From: Sipunculus nudus
Taxonomy: Eukaryota > Annelida > Sipuncula > Golfingiida > Sipunculidae
Assembly (NCBI GenBank): GCA_026874595.1
Contig: CM049319.1
Span: 4,926,601-4,990,600, forward strand
Reading direction: 5' to 3'
DNA: 64,000 nt
The notes under the pieces are model-generated. The model saw only the letters and a list, made by a program, of their open reading frames with translations. It searched no databases and had not been told where the DNA came from. The position numbers were made by a program, and so were the translations under genes. This document shows positions 1 through 12,980 of this stretch, one piece after another. Numbering within the stretch: the first letter of the stretch is position 1; every line of letters begins with the position of its first letter.

Positions 1-3000
1 TCTGAACTTATACGCCCACCCCCCTTTAGTTGCATGTCCCTTTATTTTCCTCTTATATACTTTTCATGCATCAGCAATACTTGACTGGCTGCCTTAGTCT
101 GAACTTACATATCCCTTTTGTGTCCTCCTTATCCCTCTCATGTACTGCCAGTACTTGACTGGTGGTCTTAATCTAAACTTACACGTCCCTTTATTTCCCC
201 TCCATCCTTCTCATGCTTCAGCCAGTACTTGACTGGTTGCCTTATTCTAAACTTACACGTCCCTTTATTTCCCCTCCATCCTTCTCATGCTTCAGCCAGT
301 ACTTGACTGGTTGCCTTATTCTAAACTTACATGTCCCTTGATTTCCCCTCTATCCTTCTCATGCTTCAGCCAGTACCTGACTGGTGGTCTTAATCTAAAC
401 TTACACGTCCCTTTATTTCCCCTCCATCCTTCTCATGCTTCAGCCAGTACTTGACTGGTTGCCTTATTCTAAACTTACACGTCCCTTTATTTCCCCTCCA
501 TCCTTCTCATGCTTCAGCCAGTACTTGACTGGTTGCCTTATTCTAAACTTACATGTCCCTTTATTTCCCCTCTATCCTTCCCATGCTTCAGCAAGTACTT
601 GACTGGTTGCCTTAATCTAAACTTACACGTCCCTTTATTTCCCCTCCATCCTTCTCATGCTTCAGCCAGTACTTGACTGGTTGCCTTATTCTAAACTTAC
701 ATGTCCCTTTATTTTCCCTCTATCCTTCTCATGCTTCAGCCAGTACTTGACTGGTTGCCTTATTCTAAACTTACATGTCCCTTTATTTCCCCTCCATCCT
801 TCTCATGCTTCAGCCAGTACCTGACTGGTGGTCTTAATCTAAACTTACACGTCCCTTTATTTCCCCTCCATCCTTCTCATGCTTCAGCCAGTACTTGACT
901 GGTTGCCTTATTCTAAACTTACATGTCCCTTTATTTCCCCTCTATCCTTCTCATGCTTCAGCAAGTACTTGACTGGTTGCCTTAATCTAAACTTACACGT
1001 CCCTTTATTTCCCCTCTATCCTTCACATGCTTCAGCCAGTACTTGACTGTTTGCCTTATTCTAAACTTACATGTCCCTTTATTTCCCCTCTGTCCTTCTC
1101 ATGCTTCAGCCAGTACTTGACTGGTTGCCTTAATCTAAACTTACACGTCCCTTTATTTTCCCTCCTTCCTTCTCATGCTTCAGCCAGTACTTGACTGGTT
1201 GCCTGAATCTAAACTTACATGTCCCTTTATTTTTCCTCCTTCCTTCTCATGCTTCAGCCAGTACTTGACTGGTTGCCTTAATCTACACTTAAACGTCCTT
1301 TTATTTTCCCTCCTTCCTTCTCATGCTTCAGCCAGTACTTGACTGGTTGCCTTAATCTAAAATTACATGTCCTTTGATTTCTCCTCTATCCTTCTCACGC
1401 TTCAGCCAGTACTTGACTAATGGCTTAATCTAAACTTACACGTCCCTTTATTTCCCCTCTATCCGTCTCATGCTTCAGCCAGTACTTGACTGGTTGCCTT
1501 AATCTAAACTTACACGTCCCTTTATTTCCCCTCTTTCCTTCTCATGCTTCAGCCAGTACTGACTGGTTGCCTTAATCTAAACTTACACGTCCCTTTATTT
1601 CCCCTCTATCCTTGCCTTAATCTAAACTTACACTTCTTTTTTTTCCCCTCTATCATTCTCATGCTTCAGCCAGTACTGACTGGTTGCCTTAATCTAAACT
1701 TACACGTCCCTTTATTTCCCCTCTATCCTTCTCATGCTTCAGCCAGTACTTGACTGGTTGCCTTAATCTAAACTTACACGTCCCTTTATTTTCCCTCCTT
1801 CCTTCTCATGCTTCAGCCAGTACTTGACTGGTTGCCTTAATCTAAACTTACACGTCCCTTTATTTTCCCTCCATCCTTCTCATGCTTCAGCAAGTACTTG
1901 ACTGGTTGCCTTAATCTAAACTTACACGTCCCTTTATTTCCCCTCTATCCGTCTCATGCTTCAGCCAGTACTTGAATGGTTGCCTTAATCTAAACTTACA
2001 CGTCCCTTTATTTCCCCTCTATCCTTCTCATGCTTCAGTCAGTACTTGACTGGTTGCCTTAATCTAAACTTACACGTCCCTTTATTTCCCCTCTATCCTT
2101 CTCATGCTTCAGCCAGTACTTGACTGGTTGCCTTAATCTAAAATTACATGTCCTTTGATTTCTCCTCTATCCTTCTCATGCTTCAGCCAGTACTTGACTG
2201 GTTGCCTTAATCTAAACTTACAGGTCTTTTTATTTCCCCTCTATCATTCTCATGCTTCAGCCAGTACTTGACTGGTTGCCTTAATCTAAACTTACATGTC
2301 CCTTTATTTCCCCTCTATCCTTCTCATGCTTCAGCCAGTACTTGACTGGTTGCCTTAATCTAAAATTACATGTCCTTTGATTTCTCCTCTATCCTTCTCA
2401 TGCTTCAGCCAGTACTTGACTGGTGGCTTTAATCTAAACCTACACGTCCCTTTATTTCCCTTCTATCCTTCTCATGCTTCAGCCAGTACTTGACTGGTTG
2501 CCTTAATCTAAACTTACATGTCCCTTTATTTCCCCTCTATCCTTCTCATGCTTCAGCCAGTACTTGGCTGGTTGCCTTAATCTAAACTTACACGTCCCTT
2601 TATTTCCCCTCTTTCCTTCTCATGCTTCAGCCAGTACTGACTGGTTGCCTTAATCTAAACTTACATGTCCCTTTATTTCCCCTCTATCCTTCTCATGCTT
2701 CAGCCAGTACTGACTGGTTGCCTTAATCTAAACTTACACGTCCCTTTATTTCCCCTCTTTCTTTCTCATGCTTCAGCCATTACTGACTGGTTGCCTTAAT
2801 CTAAACTTACATGTCCCTTTATTTCCCCTCTATCCTTCTCATGCTTCAGCCAGTACTTGACTGGTTGCCTTAATCTAAAGTTACACGTCTTTTTATTTAT
2901 CCTCTATCATTCTCATGCTTCAGTCAGTAGTTGACTGGTTGCCTTAATCTAAACTTACATGTCCCTTTATTTCCCCTCTATCCTTCTCATGCTTCAGCCA

Positions 3001-3480
3001 GTACTTGACTGGTTGCCTTAATCTAAAATTACATGTCCTTTGATTTCTCCTCTATCCTTCTCACGCTTCAGCCAGTACTTGACTAATGGCTTTAATCTAA
3101 ACCTACACGTCCCTTTATTTCCCCTCTATCCTTCTCATGCTTCAGCCAGTACTTGACTGTTTGCCTTAATCTAAACTTACATGTCCCTTTATTTCCCCTC
3201 TATCCTTCTCATGCTTCAGCCAGTACTTGACTGGTCGCTTTATCTAAACTTACACGTCCCTTTATTTCCCCTCTATCATTCTCATGCTTCAGCCAGTACT
3301 TGACTGGTTGCCTTAATCTAAACTTACATGTCCCTTTATCCCCCCCCCCCCGTCCTTCTCATGCTTCAGCCAGTACTTGACTGGTTGCCTTAGTCTGAAC
3401 ATATATGTTACTTTATTTCCTCCTTATCCCTCGCATGCATCTGTCAGCATTTTTCTGGCTGCCTTGGTCTGAATTTATGC
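1..3480. repeat. 74-bp satellite array, about 45 copies
   Basis: Head-to-tail copies of a 74-bp unit with steps such as gccttaatct, cccctctatcc and gcttcagccagtacttgac. The recurring gcttcag step falls at 215 and 289, giving the period. Each unit contains CCAGT-ACTTG-ACTGG, a 5-bp inverted repeat. Central copies are nearly uniform. Copies before about 170 and after about 3390 are diverged, so most of the array seems to lie inside the window. Marked variants recur at multiples of 74. Apparent reading frames here are repeat artefacts. Confidence 0.97.
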
Positions 3481-4620
3481 GACACGTTTTTCGCAGTTCC
3501 CCTTGAAATGCTAGTATGTGACTGTATGCCTAAGTGTGAACCCACTTTCTTTCCCCTTCTATAACCCCTCCCACTTGACTGTGTACCTCACTGTGGATCT
3601 ACCTCCTTTTTACCTTTCCCCTCCTACCCACTGAAATGAGCATTTTTGTATATATGTGAGTGATGATGTTTGCAGGTGGCAAACCTGCAGTTTAAACTAT
3701 CTATTAATTATGCTACCTTCCCGTTATATTAAATGTAATTTAATCATCTACTCTGTATTGATCGTGTTTTGCCGCATGCATAAACGTTAACTTGCTACAA
3801 CTAGGAAATATGAACTATAAAAAACATTTGTATAAAGAAGCAACTGTCACTTACTTAGTCTACCTTATAGATGGCGTCCTTTTTAAGTGCTTATTAATTC
3901 TTTACAAGTTTTTACCATTTTATTTTATTATATTTAATGATATGTTGTAATATTTCAGGTTGTAAGCAAGAGTCTACTGTTGTTATATATTTTATGTCAG
4001 TATATATTCAAATTCATATTTTTGTAGTTGATAGATGTATTCAGCATTACTCTGCGTTAACACAGGTAAAGACTGACGATATCCTGCAATTAAAGAAGCG
4101 GATCGACGGATGGGCCAAAGGGTCTTGACCCCCCCCCCCCCCTCCTTTCAGTCGCCGTCATTTTTACAGTATGACCCCTTTTTCAGACCTAATGTTTTCT
4201 TAATGTTCTTCGGTTGGAATCTGGACCCCTGTGGATGATGAACGGTGATAAAATTGCTGAGGTTCCTCCGTGAATCGGATATAGGCTAAGACTTTAAATT
4301 ATTACATATCATCTGTAATGGGAACGTACCTATCTTCCTGTCTATATCTATGTTCCCCTGATGGTTATCATATATATATATATAGTTTAATTCCATGAAT
4401 TACCTCCATATTAAAGTGGCCCAATCACCTGTAAAGCATGTTGAAAAAAAACAGGACTAATAGTTTGTTCCCTTTAAAATAATTTTCTTCCTGCCAATGT
4501 TATTGCCCTGAAATCGTGTGCTCACTCCTGTAAACGAGTGTTAAAACTAGTAGACCGGGCACAATCACAGGTGTGAACATAAATACATCCGTGAATCGCC
4601 CGGTCCAAACATGTGTCAAC
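3481..4620. other. Decayed satellite edge and unique AT-rich DNA
   Basis: The first 150 bases still show faint satellite spacing (gcctaagtgtgaac, cttgactgtgtacc). The rest is AT-rich with no convincing coding signal. A poly-C run at 4129-4142 follows a gggtcttgacccc segment that resembles the GGTCTGGACCCC repeat family seen at 59.3 kb. Confidence 0.6.
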
Positions 4621-4621
4621 C

Positions 4622-4675
<54 letters not shown>

Positions 4676-4726
4676 CAGACAGACAGACAGTCAGTCAGTC
4701 AGACAGACAGACAGACAGACAGACAA
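4622..4726. repeat. (GA)n followed by (ACAG)n microsatellite
   Basis: About 50 bases of uninterrupted GA dinucleotides run directly into ACAG/CAGT tetranucleotide repeats. Open frames across it translate to Arg-Glu and Arg-Gln-Thr runs and are not genes. Confidence 0.97.
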
Positions 4727-5169
4727 TGAGACAGAGAGTGGTATTAGTATCGGCAGCAATATGGATAAACATGACTTGCCACAAGTGCGTAATCAAAAAA
4801 AAAAAAAAAAAAAAAAACAGGACACGGACTTCATATTATAATTGGCTTTTCTCTTGTTTTTCCAAAATGCACTGACAGAGTTCATTGTCCGTAGTTGAAC
4901 CCCCAGCTTGGTCTATTTAGGGAACTGTTGATGGCTGACTTCAGTTCCTGTTTTCTGACACATTCCTTTAACACTTAAAGATACATTTCACTGTCAACGT
5001 GCACGAACCTGTCCTGTCTTTCACACCCATAAGGATTAATATGAGTAAATATTTACTGAAAAGCTCTATACACGCCATGTGAAACAGAAAGGGGAAAAAA
5101 ATCGTTGACTTCAACCGGGGCCGAAACTGTACGCAGATCACCATACACATCCCTCCCCTAACGGCCGTA

Positions 5170-5353
5170 TACAGTGAAACCTGTGTACTAAGACCACCTC
5201 TGGAACTGGCCAAAAGTGGTCTGAATTTGGTTTTATTTAGTAGGTCAATAAAACCAGTGAGTATGAATGCATGGTGTTGGTGCGCTCATGAATGGTCTCA
5301 AAAGACAAGTGGTCCTATCATAGACAGGTGGTCTTTCAGACAGGTTTACTTTA
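5170..5353. mobile_element. Short inverted-repeat element (MITE-like)
   Basis: Begins TA-CAGTGAAACCTG and ends near caggtttactttactta, whose reverse complement gives an imperfect copy of the start. Inside are 'aagaccacctc' and 'gtggtctttcag' blocks in opposite orientation. It matches the cleaner element at 56.2 kb in ends and internal words, so it is probably a degraded copy of the same Tc1/mariner-type non-autonomous family. Confidence 0.55.
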
Positions 5354-7344
5354 CTTACATAACAGGAGGAGCAGGCAGGTGCGATTACAAATATCTCCCC
5401 GATAGAGCGTGTAAGGAAATAAGGACCTTATGTATGCTTGAGCATTCATAAAATATCGAATGAGCCCTGAAAGTGTGTACATATGTGAAAGTGAAGGTAG
5501 TGTATATGCGTGTGTGTGTGCATGTGCATGCGTCTTAGGACCTTCAGCATTGCCCACAAAGGATTCTGAAATGACTGTGAATCAATAAATGGTAGAGGCT
5601 AAAATGTGTAATTTTCACGATTGCATTAAAAAAATGATGAAGTAAATGAAAGAAAAAAGATAATTGTATAAGGGAAAAACACATGCGGAGAAAAAAAGCC
5701 TGGTATCAAATGTCGGGCCCCTGTTATGAAAAGAATATGATTAATGCGCTCAGGGAAAGTAGGACATTCAACTACTAACAGACGACTATCACATGCTGTA
5801 TTTTTTTCCATCTGCGAGCACTGGGAGAGTTCATTGTTCGCAGATGAACTTAAAAGCCAGCATATTTTAATAACAGTTGATAAGGTCATGGTTGACCTTA
5901 CAGCTCCTGCTTACCGTTTAGTATTTTGTAATAAATGCGCTAAATGTGATTATAAAGAGGTTCTACATTTACCCACATGACTAAAAATTAAGACGAACAA
6001 ATTCATAAAAATATTACTGAAGGAACAAGGAAGAAGAAACGATTCGGAAACGAAAATAGACATTTTTCCACTTTGCAACCATATATATATAACGCTGATC
6101 AATCTATATGGCTTTTGGGACATAGATAAATAGACAGGAACAGTCTAATGGTCCAACAGTATGAAAAGTAAAAACTAGGGTAAATTAGTAGAAATACTTT
6201 TATACTCAGTAGAAATGGAAGGAACTGGGTTCAAATGGTAGAAACCTCTGCCAGATTCTCTCTTGATTATTTCAAACCCTGTGATGCTACAAAAGAATGA
6301 AACCGAAAAGAATGACGACGTATTGTTCTAATTGATAAATAAAGGTGTCCAGGGCGTCTCGACCCCCTCCCCCTTTTTACTTGAAGAAACCTTTTTTAAT
6401 GGTTTCAGATAAAATTTTGCAGCCTTAACCCCCCCCCCCCCCTTTCCCGAATCCTGGATTCGCCTCTGAAGAGGGTATAATGTAAAATCAAATACGTTGG
6501 ACAAAAATTTTTATATGCTGGATCCATTTATAGCAAAACCTAATGGATTCTTCCTTAGAGCCTTCCGAAATGCCCTGATAATTTCATGAGACTTCGTTCA
6601 TGATTGCATAAGTTGTACTATGAACAAAAAGACACGCAAACACATGAATTAAGGAGGATGAACGGTTATATACCCTCCAGACGGAAGCAAACATAACCCC
6701 ATCGCTCTCTATTTGCTTAGAAATCTGGTCAGTCGCTCTTTGAGGGGAAATGGCACTCATTGTGTAGATACAATGTCTGCAGTATAAGTTTCTGTATTAT
6801 AAGTTTTAACAAGGCAAAGCTGAAATAATCAAAACACTCAATTGTCAAACCGGAAAAAAACGCCCTCTTCTTAAAAAATTATTCCAAAATTTCTGCATAT
6901 GTTCTTGAAAGTTTATATTTTCTTTAAGCTGAACTCTATTGAAACTCGATGACTGGTGCATGGTTCATATAACTATGACGTTCACGTTTTATCTCCTTGA
7001 ATTTTTATTTTCCTCTTAACTTAAATCAGTTCAAAATTTACCCATACGTTTCAGACACTGTACTCTAAATTAAATAAGTCTTTTGTTAAATAAAGGCTTG
7101 ATTATTTTTTGGGGGGATGTAAATGGTGGGAAGTCCCAGGCAATTTTGAAAATCATTCGGAAAGATGTCGGGAAAATACAATGGCAAGGAATTTTCGGAA
7201 AATTTCGTGGATAATAATTCATCATTTTTAATACAAATATAAAATACATTAATTTTTCTCTTCATCTTATGAAAGCAGTTCTCGCATGCTTTTTCCGATG
7301 ATACAGGTGCTCTTTTTATTGTGTGACACGGGCGTTACACGTGT
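5354..7344. other. Gene-free DNA with a decayed repeat fragment
   Basis: No credible exon on either strand. At about 6346-6470 a fragment with 'gaccccctccccc', a poly-C run (6429-6442) and 'cctggattcgcctct' matches one end of the element at 59.3-59.7 kb. The remainder is AT-rich with scattered homopolymers. Confidence 0.6.
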
Positions 7345-7996
7345 TGTGACACCCGCCGGGCCGTTTGTTGCATTCTATGTTTAATCCGTACTGGTTGCAT
7401 TCTCGTCATGCTGGCCTTGGGCTTTCTCGCCTGGTCGTGAGTCACGTGTACACCAGGTTGTGTCTCTGCGCGTGTTTACTGTGTTGTGTAAGATCTTATA
7501 GACTGTTCGAGAAGTGGAAAATTCTCGGCTTGGGGTAAAGAGTAAATAAAGGGGCTGTGTTTTAGAGCCGGGGGCCGAGAGCAGAGAAGTATTCCAGCGG
7601 ACGCAGAAGCGTGTGTCAGTTTCTGGGACCTTATCCGACGTGTGCGGCAATTATAGATTTTCTTGAGAGGTTCTCATGGATTGTGTGCATTTGGACTTCA
7701 GTTTACTTTCTGGTTTGTTACAAGAGCTTTACACTGGACTGTCATTCTCCGAGAGTATACATTTAGAGAACTTGTCGTTGTGGCGGTGTTGGTATCCGGG
7801 TACTGTGCACATTGATTATTTTTCTGTGTGATTGGATTGATTTGTTGTTATACCGCTGTTTTATTTTGTTGTTGTATTGATTTAGTGTATTGTAATGTTA
7901 GGGTTGTTTTAAGGATAAATTATGGTTATTTGTTAACAGAGAACCACTGACTTCTTTATTCATTCCCCTAGACATTTCACGCTGCCTAGTGTTACA
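7345..7996. mobile_element. Possible solo LTR
   Basis: The segment begins TGTGACAC and ends GTGTTACA, near-complementary ends of the TG...CA type used by LTR retrotransposons. It is richer in G and T than its flanks and contains 'agtaaataaagggg', which would serve as a poly(A) signal. I see no 5-bp target duplication (cgtgt before, taatc after), no primer-binding site and no gag or pol. An ordinary unique segment remains possible. Confidence 0.3.
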
Positions 7997-8459
7997 TAAT
8001 CTGATTTTTTTTTTATCTCCATTACATGGTTTGTGTTCATCACGCATACGTGATCTGTTTATATTAGGTTCCGTAACACCTAGTAAACTAAGAAAGATGA
8101 TGTTATGTTTAAATAGAATATAATCCCTCCATGTTTGAATGCACAGATGCATTTAACAGGGGACGGGGTCAGTCTATGATGTTATTCAAAAGTAAGTATA
8201 AGCATAAGGCCACTAATAATTGTATGTAATATAGATACATACATATATGTGTAAAAAGGTTATAAGACAACGACTGCAAGCACACATCCTCATGCAAGTA
8301 TTTTTGAAGAAATAACAATACGCCAGCTTTTATTTACACCTGTGTTAGTACAGCATGAAGTAACATGAACAAGGCCTATACAGGCCTCATGCGAACCTGT
8401 GCAATGGGAATCACATCAGATATAATGCATCCCTGCATGATAACATGCTTGACCATTTT

Positions 8460-9200
8460 TAGCTCAGGTGACATGTAAGTCACCTGAGATATAGTCGTGG
8501 TCGATTGTCCGTCGTCCGTCTGTCCGTCTGTCTGTCCGTCCGTTAGACTGGCACGTTTTGACACCGCTAGACCTACGAATCCAAATTTCGGCATACCGTT
8601 AGATGTTCCAAAAATATCCTACCATACCGAAAATTGGGTCAAAATGACTTTGTTCCTTCGAAATATTAAGGAAAAAAAAAACTAAAATTTCCATTAAAAA
8701 CCTATTATCACATTTCGGGACTGCCTAATATCAAAACCAATTATCTGTTTTTTAAATTTTTACCAGAGGTATTCTCCTATATATTTGCTATAAACATGCC
8801 AGAAATTAAGTCTGTTAAGTGTTATTTCTTTAAGTTATGGGCCCGAACATAATGGAGTTTGTAAAAAATCAGGAAAAATATTTACTCACTTAACATGAAA
8901 AATTTTTAAACTAGAAACTTTTTTCCCGAGTATATAACTTTTAAGATTCAATTGTATACCTAAAATTAAATCTGAATTTTGTAAATGTTTTAAGTTTTTA
9001 GCATAAAAATAAAACCAGTACCTTAAATTTTGCCCAACTTTGACCTTGGCCCTTTTTTTCTATGAGTACTGTTGATTTTATTTTCACAGCATGTAAACAT
9101 AAGTATTTAATCTGTTAAAATCTGAAATTTGAAAATAAAAGCTTGAAAATTAGGCTAGTTATCAAATTTTTTTAGGCTCTATGGTAGTCACTTTCTTTGT
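8460..9200 (-). repeat. Interspersed repeat with (ACGG)n and end hairpin
   Basis: On the minus strand an ACGG/ACAG-type run leads into 'cgactatatctcaggtgac', then a hairpin (ctcaggtgac / gtcacctgag, 8463-8488), then 'ctaaaaa'. The same order, (ACGG)n, tatagctcaggtgact, mirror copy, agctaaaa, appears on + at 44.63-44.72 kb and in altered form at 45.77-45.81 kb. The AT-rich stretch to about 9200 looks like the older body of the repeat; its far end is unclear. Confidence 0.6.
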
Positions 9201-10790
9201 CAACATGCAGGTTGGCCACTCCTGGTCACTGGAAGTCAGCTATGCCAGGGTTCCCAATTTGTTACAGTCACTGGGACTGCTGTGACAGGTGTACATTTAT
9301 TCTCATATCACCACCCTGTACTGAACACCCCCCCCCCCCTCCGTCAAACACAACCCACCAAGTGTTATGCAGTAATTATTATTGTTTTCACTGTATCTCC
9401 TTAATTGTAAAGCTGTTTCCACTCCAATATACAAAACTATCCTTGAAAAAGTAATTCAAGGTGTGGTCCAGAATATGCCATGTTGTGTAAATGTAGCATT
9501 TTTAAAGAAATCAATGTTCTTTTAAATGATTTAACAAATTAAAATATAATTTAACCCATCAGTATGCATTAATTTATGAAATATGAAGCAAATTATGAAT
9601 AAATAAAGGCCCAATTTAAAAATTTTAAAATCTGAATCAAGTATAATTTTTTAAAATATTTATTGTTTTGCAAATTTAAAAGATATATTTTGTTGTGAAA
9701 AAGAAATATACATTTGTATGCATGATGTAGTGTTTTCTGATTTATGATGATGCAATTTAGAATTATGAATCTTTTTTTTATATTCAGATATATATGTTAT
9801 ATTAGAAATGTATAGAAATGTAAACTTATAATAAAAAAATTGATGTGATAAAAAATGAGGATCTAATACAAACATCTGTTCATTATTTTTCTGCCTCAGC
9901 AGAATTGGAGATCAGACTTTGTTTTCCCTGTATGTATATGCAGAACTATTGTTAATCACACTATCTCTCTGCCCCCTGTTTTTATTGGAAATGTGTACAA
10001 TTTATTTGATTTAAAAAAATAAAAGGATTAGAAAAAAATTAAGATCTTATTGAAACATATTCTTGCCTTAGGAGAATGGAACATAAAGTGATCAGCTCTA
10101 TCCTTTATCTCTCCGTTATCATAAAACATATAATAATAATTATGAGATTTTACCTATAAGCACTGTTGAAAAAACTTTCATATGCTGTATGTGTATAGAA
10201 TTTAGCTATTTAAGTCTGAAATTTGAAAGCAATTCATATTTTCAGTTGTGTTTTATTGCAGATGTTAAACTTTTTGATATAATAAATAAATTGAAAATAA
10301 TTGAAATTTAATATATTATCAGCTTTGTTTATCTACCAGTCTGTCTGTCCGTTTTTAAATATTAAGTAATTATGAATGAACTTTTTTATCCTGTAATCAC
10401 TGTTGAATTAAATGAAAATCCTATGTGCATATACACTATAATAATACAGTTATCTTGTCACTCTGATCATTCCACACAGCCCCCTCCCCACCACCACCAA
10501 GTCCTTTCATCTGAGGACCGGGGGGCATTAATTATTCAACTGTATACATTTCATAAAATAAAAAAAAAATATATCTAATAATATATATTATAAAAAAATA
10601 TATTCAATTGAACAAGTGTGCTTAGTCTGTTACCACAATGAATTTACTAGCTTTACCAAACTATCTCAGTCCTTTCATTGCTATAAATGTCAAATAATTC
10701 AGCAAAAACATATTAAGTACACTTTAACGAAGGCCATATAAGAATAATTTATGTGCAATGTTACAGAATATAAACCGCAGTTTTGCAGAA
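9201..10790. other. AT-rich gene-free stretch
   Basis: Strongly AT-rich with poly-C at about 9330-9340 and many homopolymers. No exon, RNA gene or bounded repeat could be supported. Confidence 0.6.
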
Positions 10791-11760
10791 GAAGTCTATT
10801 GCAGCCTTCAGTTTGATTAGGGTTCACATGGCCACAAGACCAACTTCAGATTTCTAGGACTCACTCAAAAATAATCTTCTATTCTTATACAATCTATCTA
10901 TTTTTATATACAATTGAGAGACCCTACCCTTGAACATTTTTTGTGAAAAATTAAACAGTTCGGCTTGACAGTTTCATCATAAAACAATTTTAATTTAAAA
11001 GCTAAAAGAGGCTAAAATAACGACGTTTTTGCCCGTACAAAAAAAGGTCGATGTAGGTGGCGCCACACAAACAAAACCTCAATTTCAAAATGAGTCATGT
11101 GACCAACATGTGCATTTGCACAAAAACGTGTCGTTTCTGAGATAGTTATGTTAGTATAAATTCCGGTAACTCGTGCCCATCATATCTGTGAATAATTTGA
11201 CAAACAATTCTTCTGAAGAAGATTTTCAATTTTTTTCTGCTTTCCCCATATTTTGTAAGTTGATGCAGGTGGCGTCACAAAAAGCTCTCTACCATAACAT
11301 TTGACATGTAACTGATTTTTTCATAAAATTTGGGGTTGCTAGCTCCGGCCTGCGGTTCCTGAGAAATTATGGGTTAATGTACTGATGAAAGATGGCCCCC
11401 ATACAAAAAAAAAGTTCAATGCAGGTGGCAATACCATTACCTCATATTCAAAAATGGCTCATGTGACCAACATATGCATACACTTTGGTAATAGTTGGAT
11501 TAGCTTCAGTCGTTTCTGATATTGTAATTATAGCAAATGACTAAGTTTAGCTTTCTGTAACTCGGCCAAAAATCATCGAACTGGAAACATTCGAACAAAC
11601 TTGTGAAAGATTCCTTCTGGGATTATTTCTGTAAAATATTTCTTCCATGAAATTTGGCGTTGATAGTTCCAACCGTTTTATAGATAGTATGGCTTAACGT
11701 ACGGACGACGGGGGACGGACGACCCAGCGCTATCGCATAAGCTCAAAGGTAGGTATATCA
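10790..11760 (+). repeat. Interspersed repeat with GGTGGCGCCAC modules
   Basis: Three related modules carry gtaggtggcgccac (11053-11066), gcaggtggcgtcac (about 11266) and gcaggtggcaatacc (about 11420). Two also share 'catgtgaccaacat'. The block ends in acggacgacgggggacgg and 'ctatcgcataagctcaaagg', echoing the (ACGG)n ends at 8.5 and 44.6 kb. It therefore belongs to the same broad superfamily as the arrays at 36.5, 43.4-44.7 and 61.2-64 kb. Confidence 0.65.
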
Positions 11761-12736
11761 GAAAAAAATTCAAAATAAACAAAAATTAAATTGAATTATA
11801 TCATCTGATGGCTTCTGAATTGCGATTTCATAAACTGTTTGAATTTTGAAATTATCATAATAAACAAAATAATTATGGGCTTTTACATTCCTTACTAAGC
11901 AGACAAAAGTGTGGACAAAATCAGCCCCATTTCTTGTGACCTGCAGGCTGGATAGGAAGTGGAGGGCAGAGCAGGGCTTATTAACCCAGGGGTACTGCCT
12001 GTGCCTAATTGGCTGGAGTTTTATCCAATGAGGGCTTGGTGTGATGGTGGTAGTATAGGGCTGTTCCACACAATGACATGTGAACCTATAGCACAGCATG
12101 ATATTGTTTAACTGGTATTTTTGGTAAACCCAACACAGTAAATTAGTGTACATGTTGCTTTATTTAACACAATAATTGCAATAACACATGGTTCAAGATA
12201 TATATTTAAACTTTATACTTTATTACAGAAAGTATTAGACTGTACTTAACTTTATACTTAATCTCACAAGTGTATAAAATTACAAATTATCATAAACACT
12301 AGATATGAAACAATGGGTATAAAGGTACCATTTAAAAAATAATGTATTATGATTAAAAAACTTGGTACTTAGAGAGGTATTTGTTGAAATAGTAATTCAA
12401 TTATCAAATACCTAATTTATTCACACTTGTAAAAATTCTCATTTTCAGAAAGCACAAGAATATAAAAATTACTTGGATGACTATATACATATGCTTAAAT
12501 AACAAAATATGAGATTTAATTACATGATAAAATATGAGATTTAATTACACATTGAATTGATTATTTTAAATATTATAAAAATATTGTGTAATATCTGTAT
12601 ACATGAATTCAAAGCTGTGAGATTATCTAATGCATAAACTTGTTTGTGATACCACAAGGTCTATATGAAGCAAGCTTTGCCAGATATACAGTTCTGTCTG
12701 ATCCACCAGCCCTCCTACAAGAAAATTTAAAATATA
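11761..12736. other. AT-rich gene-free stretch
   Basis: No credible exon. The words 'attacagaaagtattagact' and 'gtacttaacttta' near 12225-12252 are a partial earlier copy of the tandem duplicate that starts at 12737. A 26-base step 'aaaatatgagatttaattac' is doubled at about 12505-12549. Confidence 0.55.
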
Positions 12737-12980
12737 ATAATTGTATGAAAATTAAATTATTACAGAAAGTATTAGACTGTACTTAATTTTGATTGATATA
12801 TCAGCTCATATATGGGTCATTAATATAAAATAAACGGCTAATTTTTATGGATGAGATTTAAATCCATAATTGTATGAAAATTAAATTATTACAGAAAGTA
12901 TTAGACTGTACTTAATTTTGATTGATATATCAGCTCATATATGGGTCATTTATATAAAATAAGCGGCTAATTTTTATGGT
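12737..12980. repeat. 129-bp tandem duplication
   Basis: Unit 12737-12865 is repeated from 12866 with an offset of exactly 129 bases. Shared words include ataattgtatgaaaatt, attagactgtactt and tcatatatgggtcatt. I see a few substitutions (cattaat/catttat, aaacgg/aagcgg), so the event is fairly recent. Confidence 0.9.

Noticed and set aside
701-1753. Open frames of 65-69 residues in the satellite
   Set aside because: They translate the 74-bp repeat (recurring CLNLNLHVPLFPL) and have no other support.
1-3480. CRISPR-like array
   Set aside because: There are no unique spacers; whole 74-bp units repeat, and the DNA is eukaryotic.
4573-4875. A 100-residue frame with Arg-Glu runs
   Set aside because: Generated by (GA)n and (ACAG)n microsatellites.
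7345-7996. A full LTR retrotransposon
   Set aside because: Only one LTR-like unit, with no target duplication, primer site, gag or pol; kept only as a weak solo-LTR candidate.
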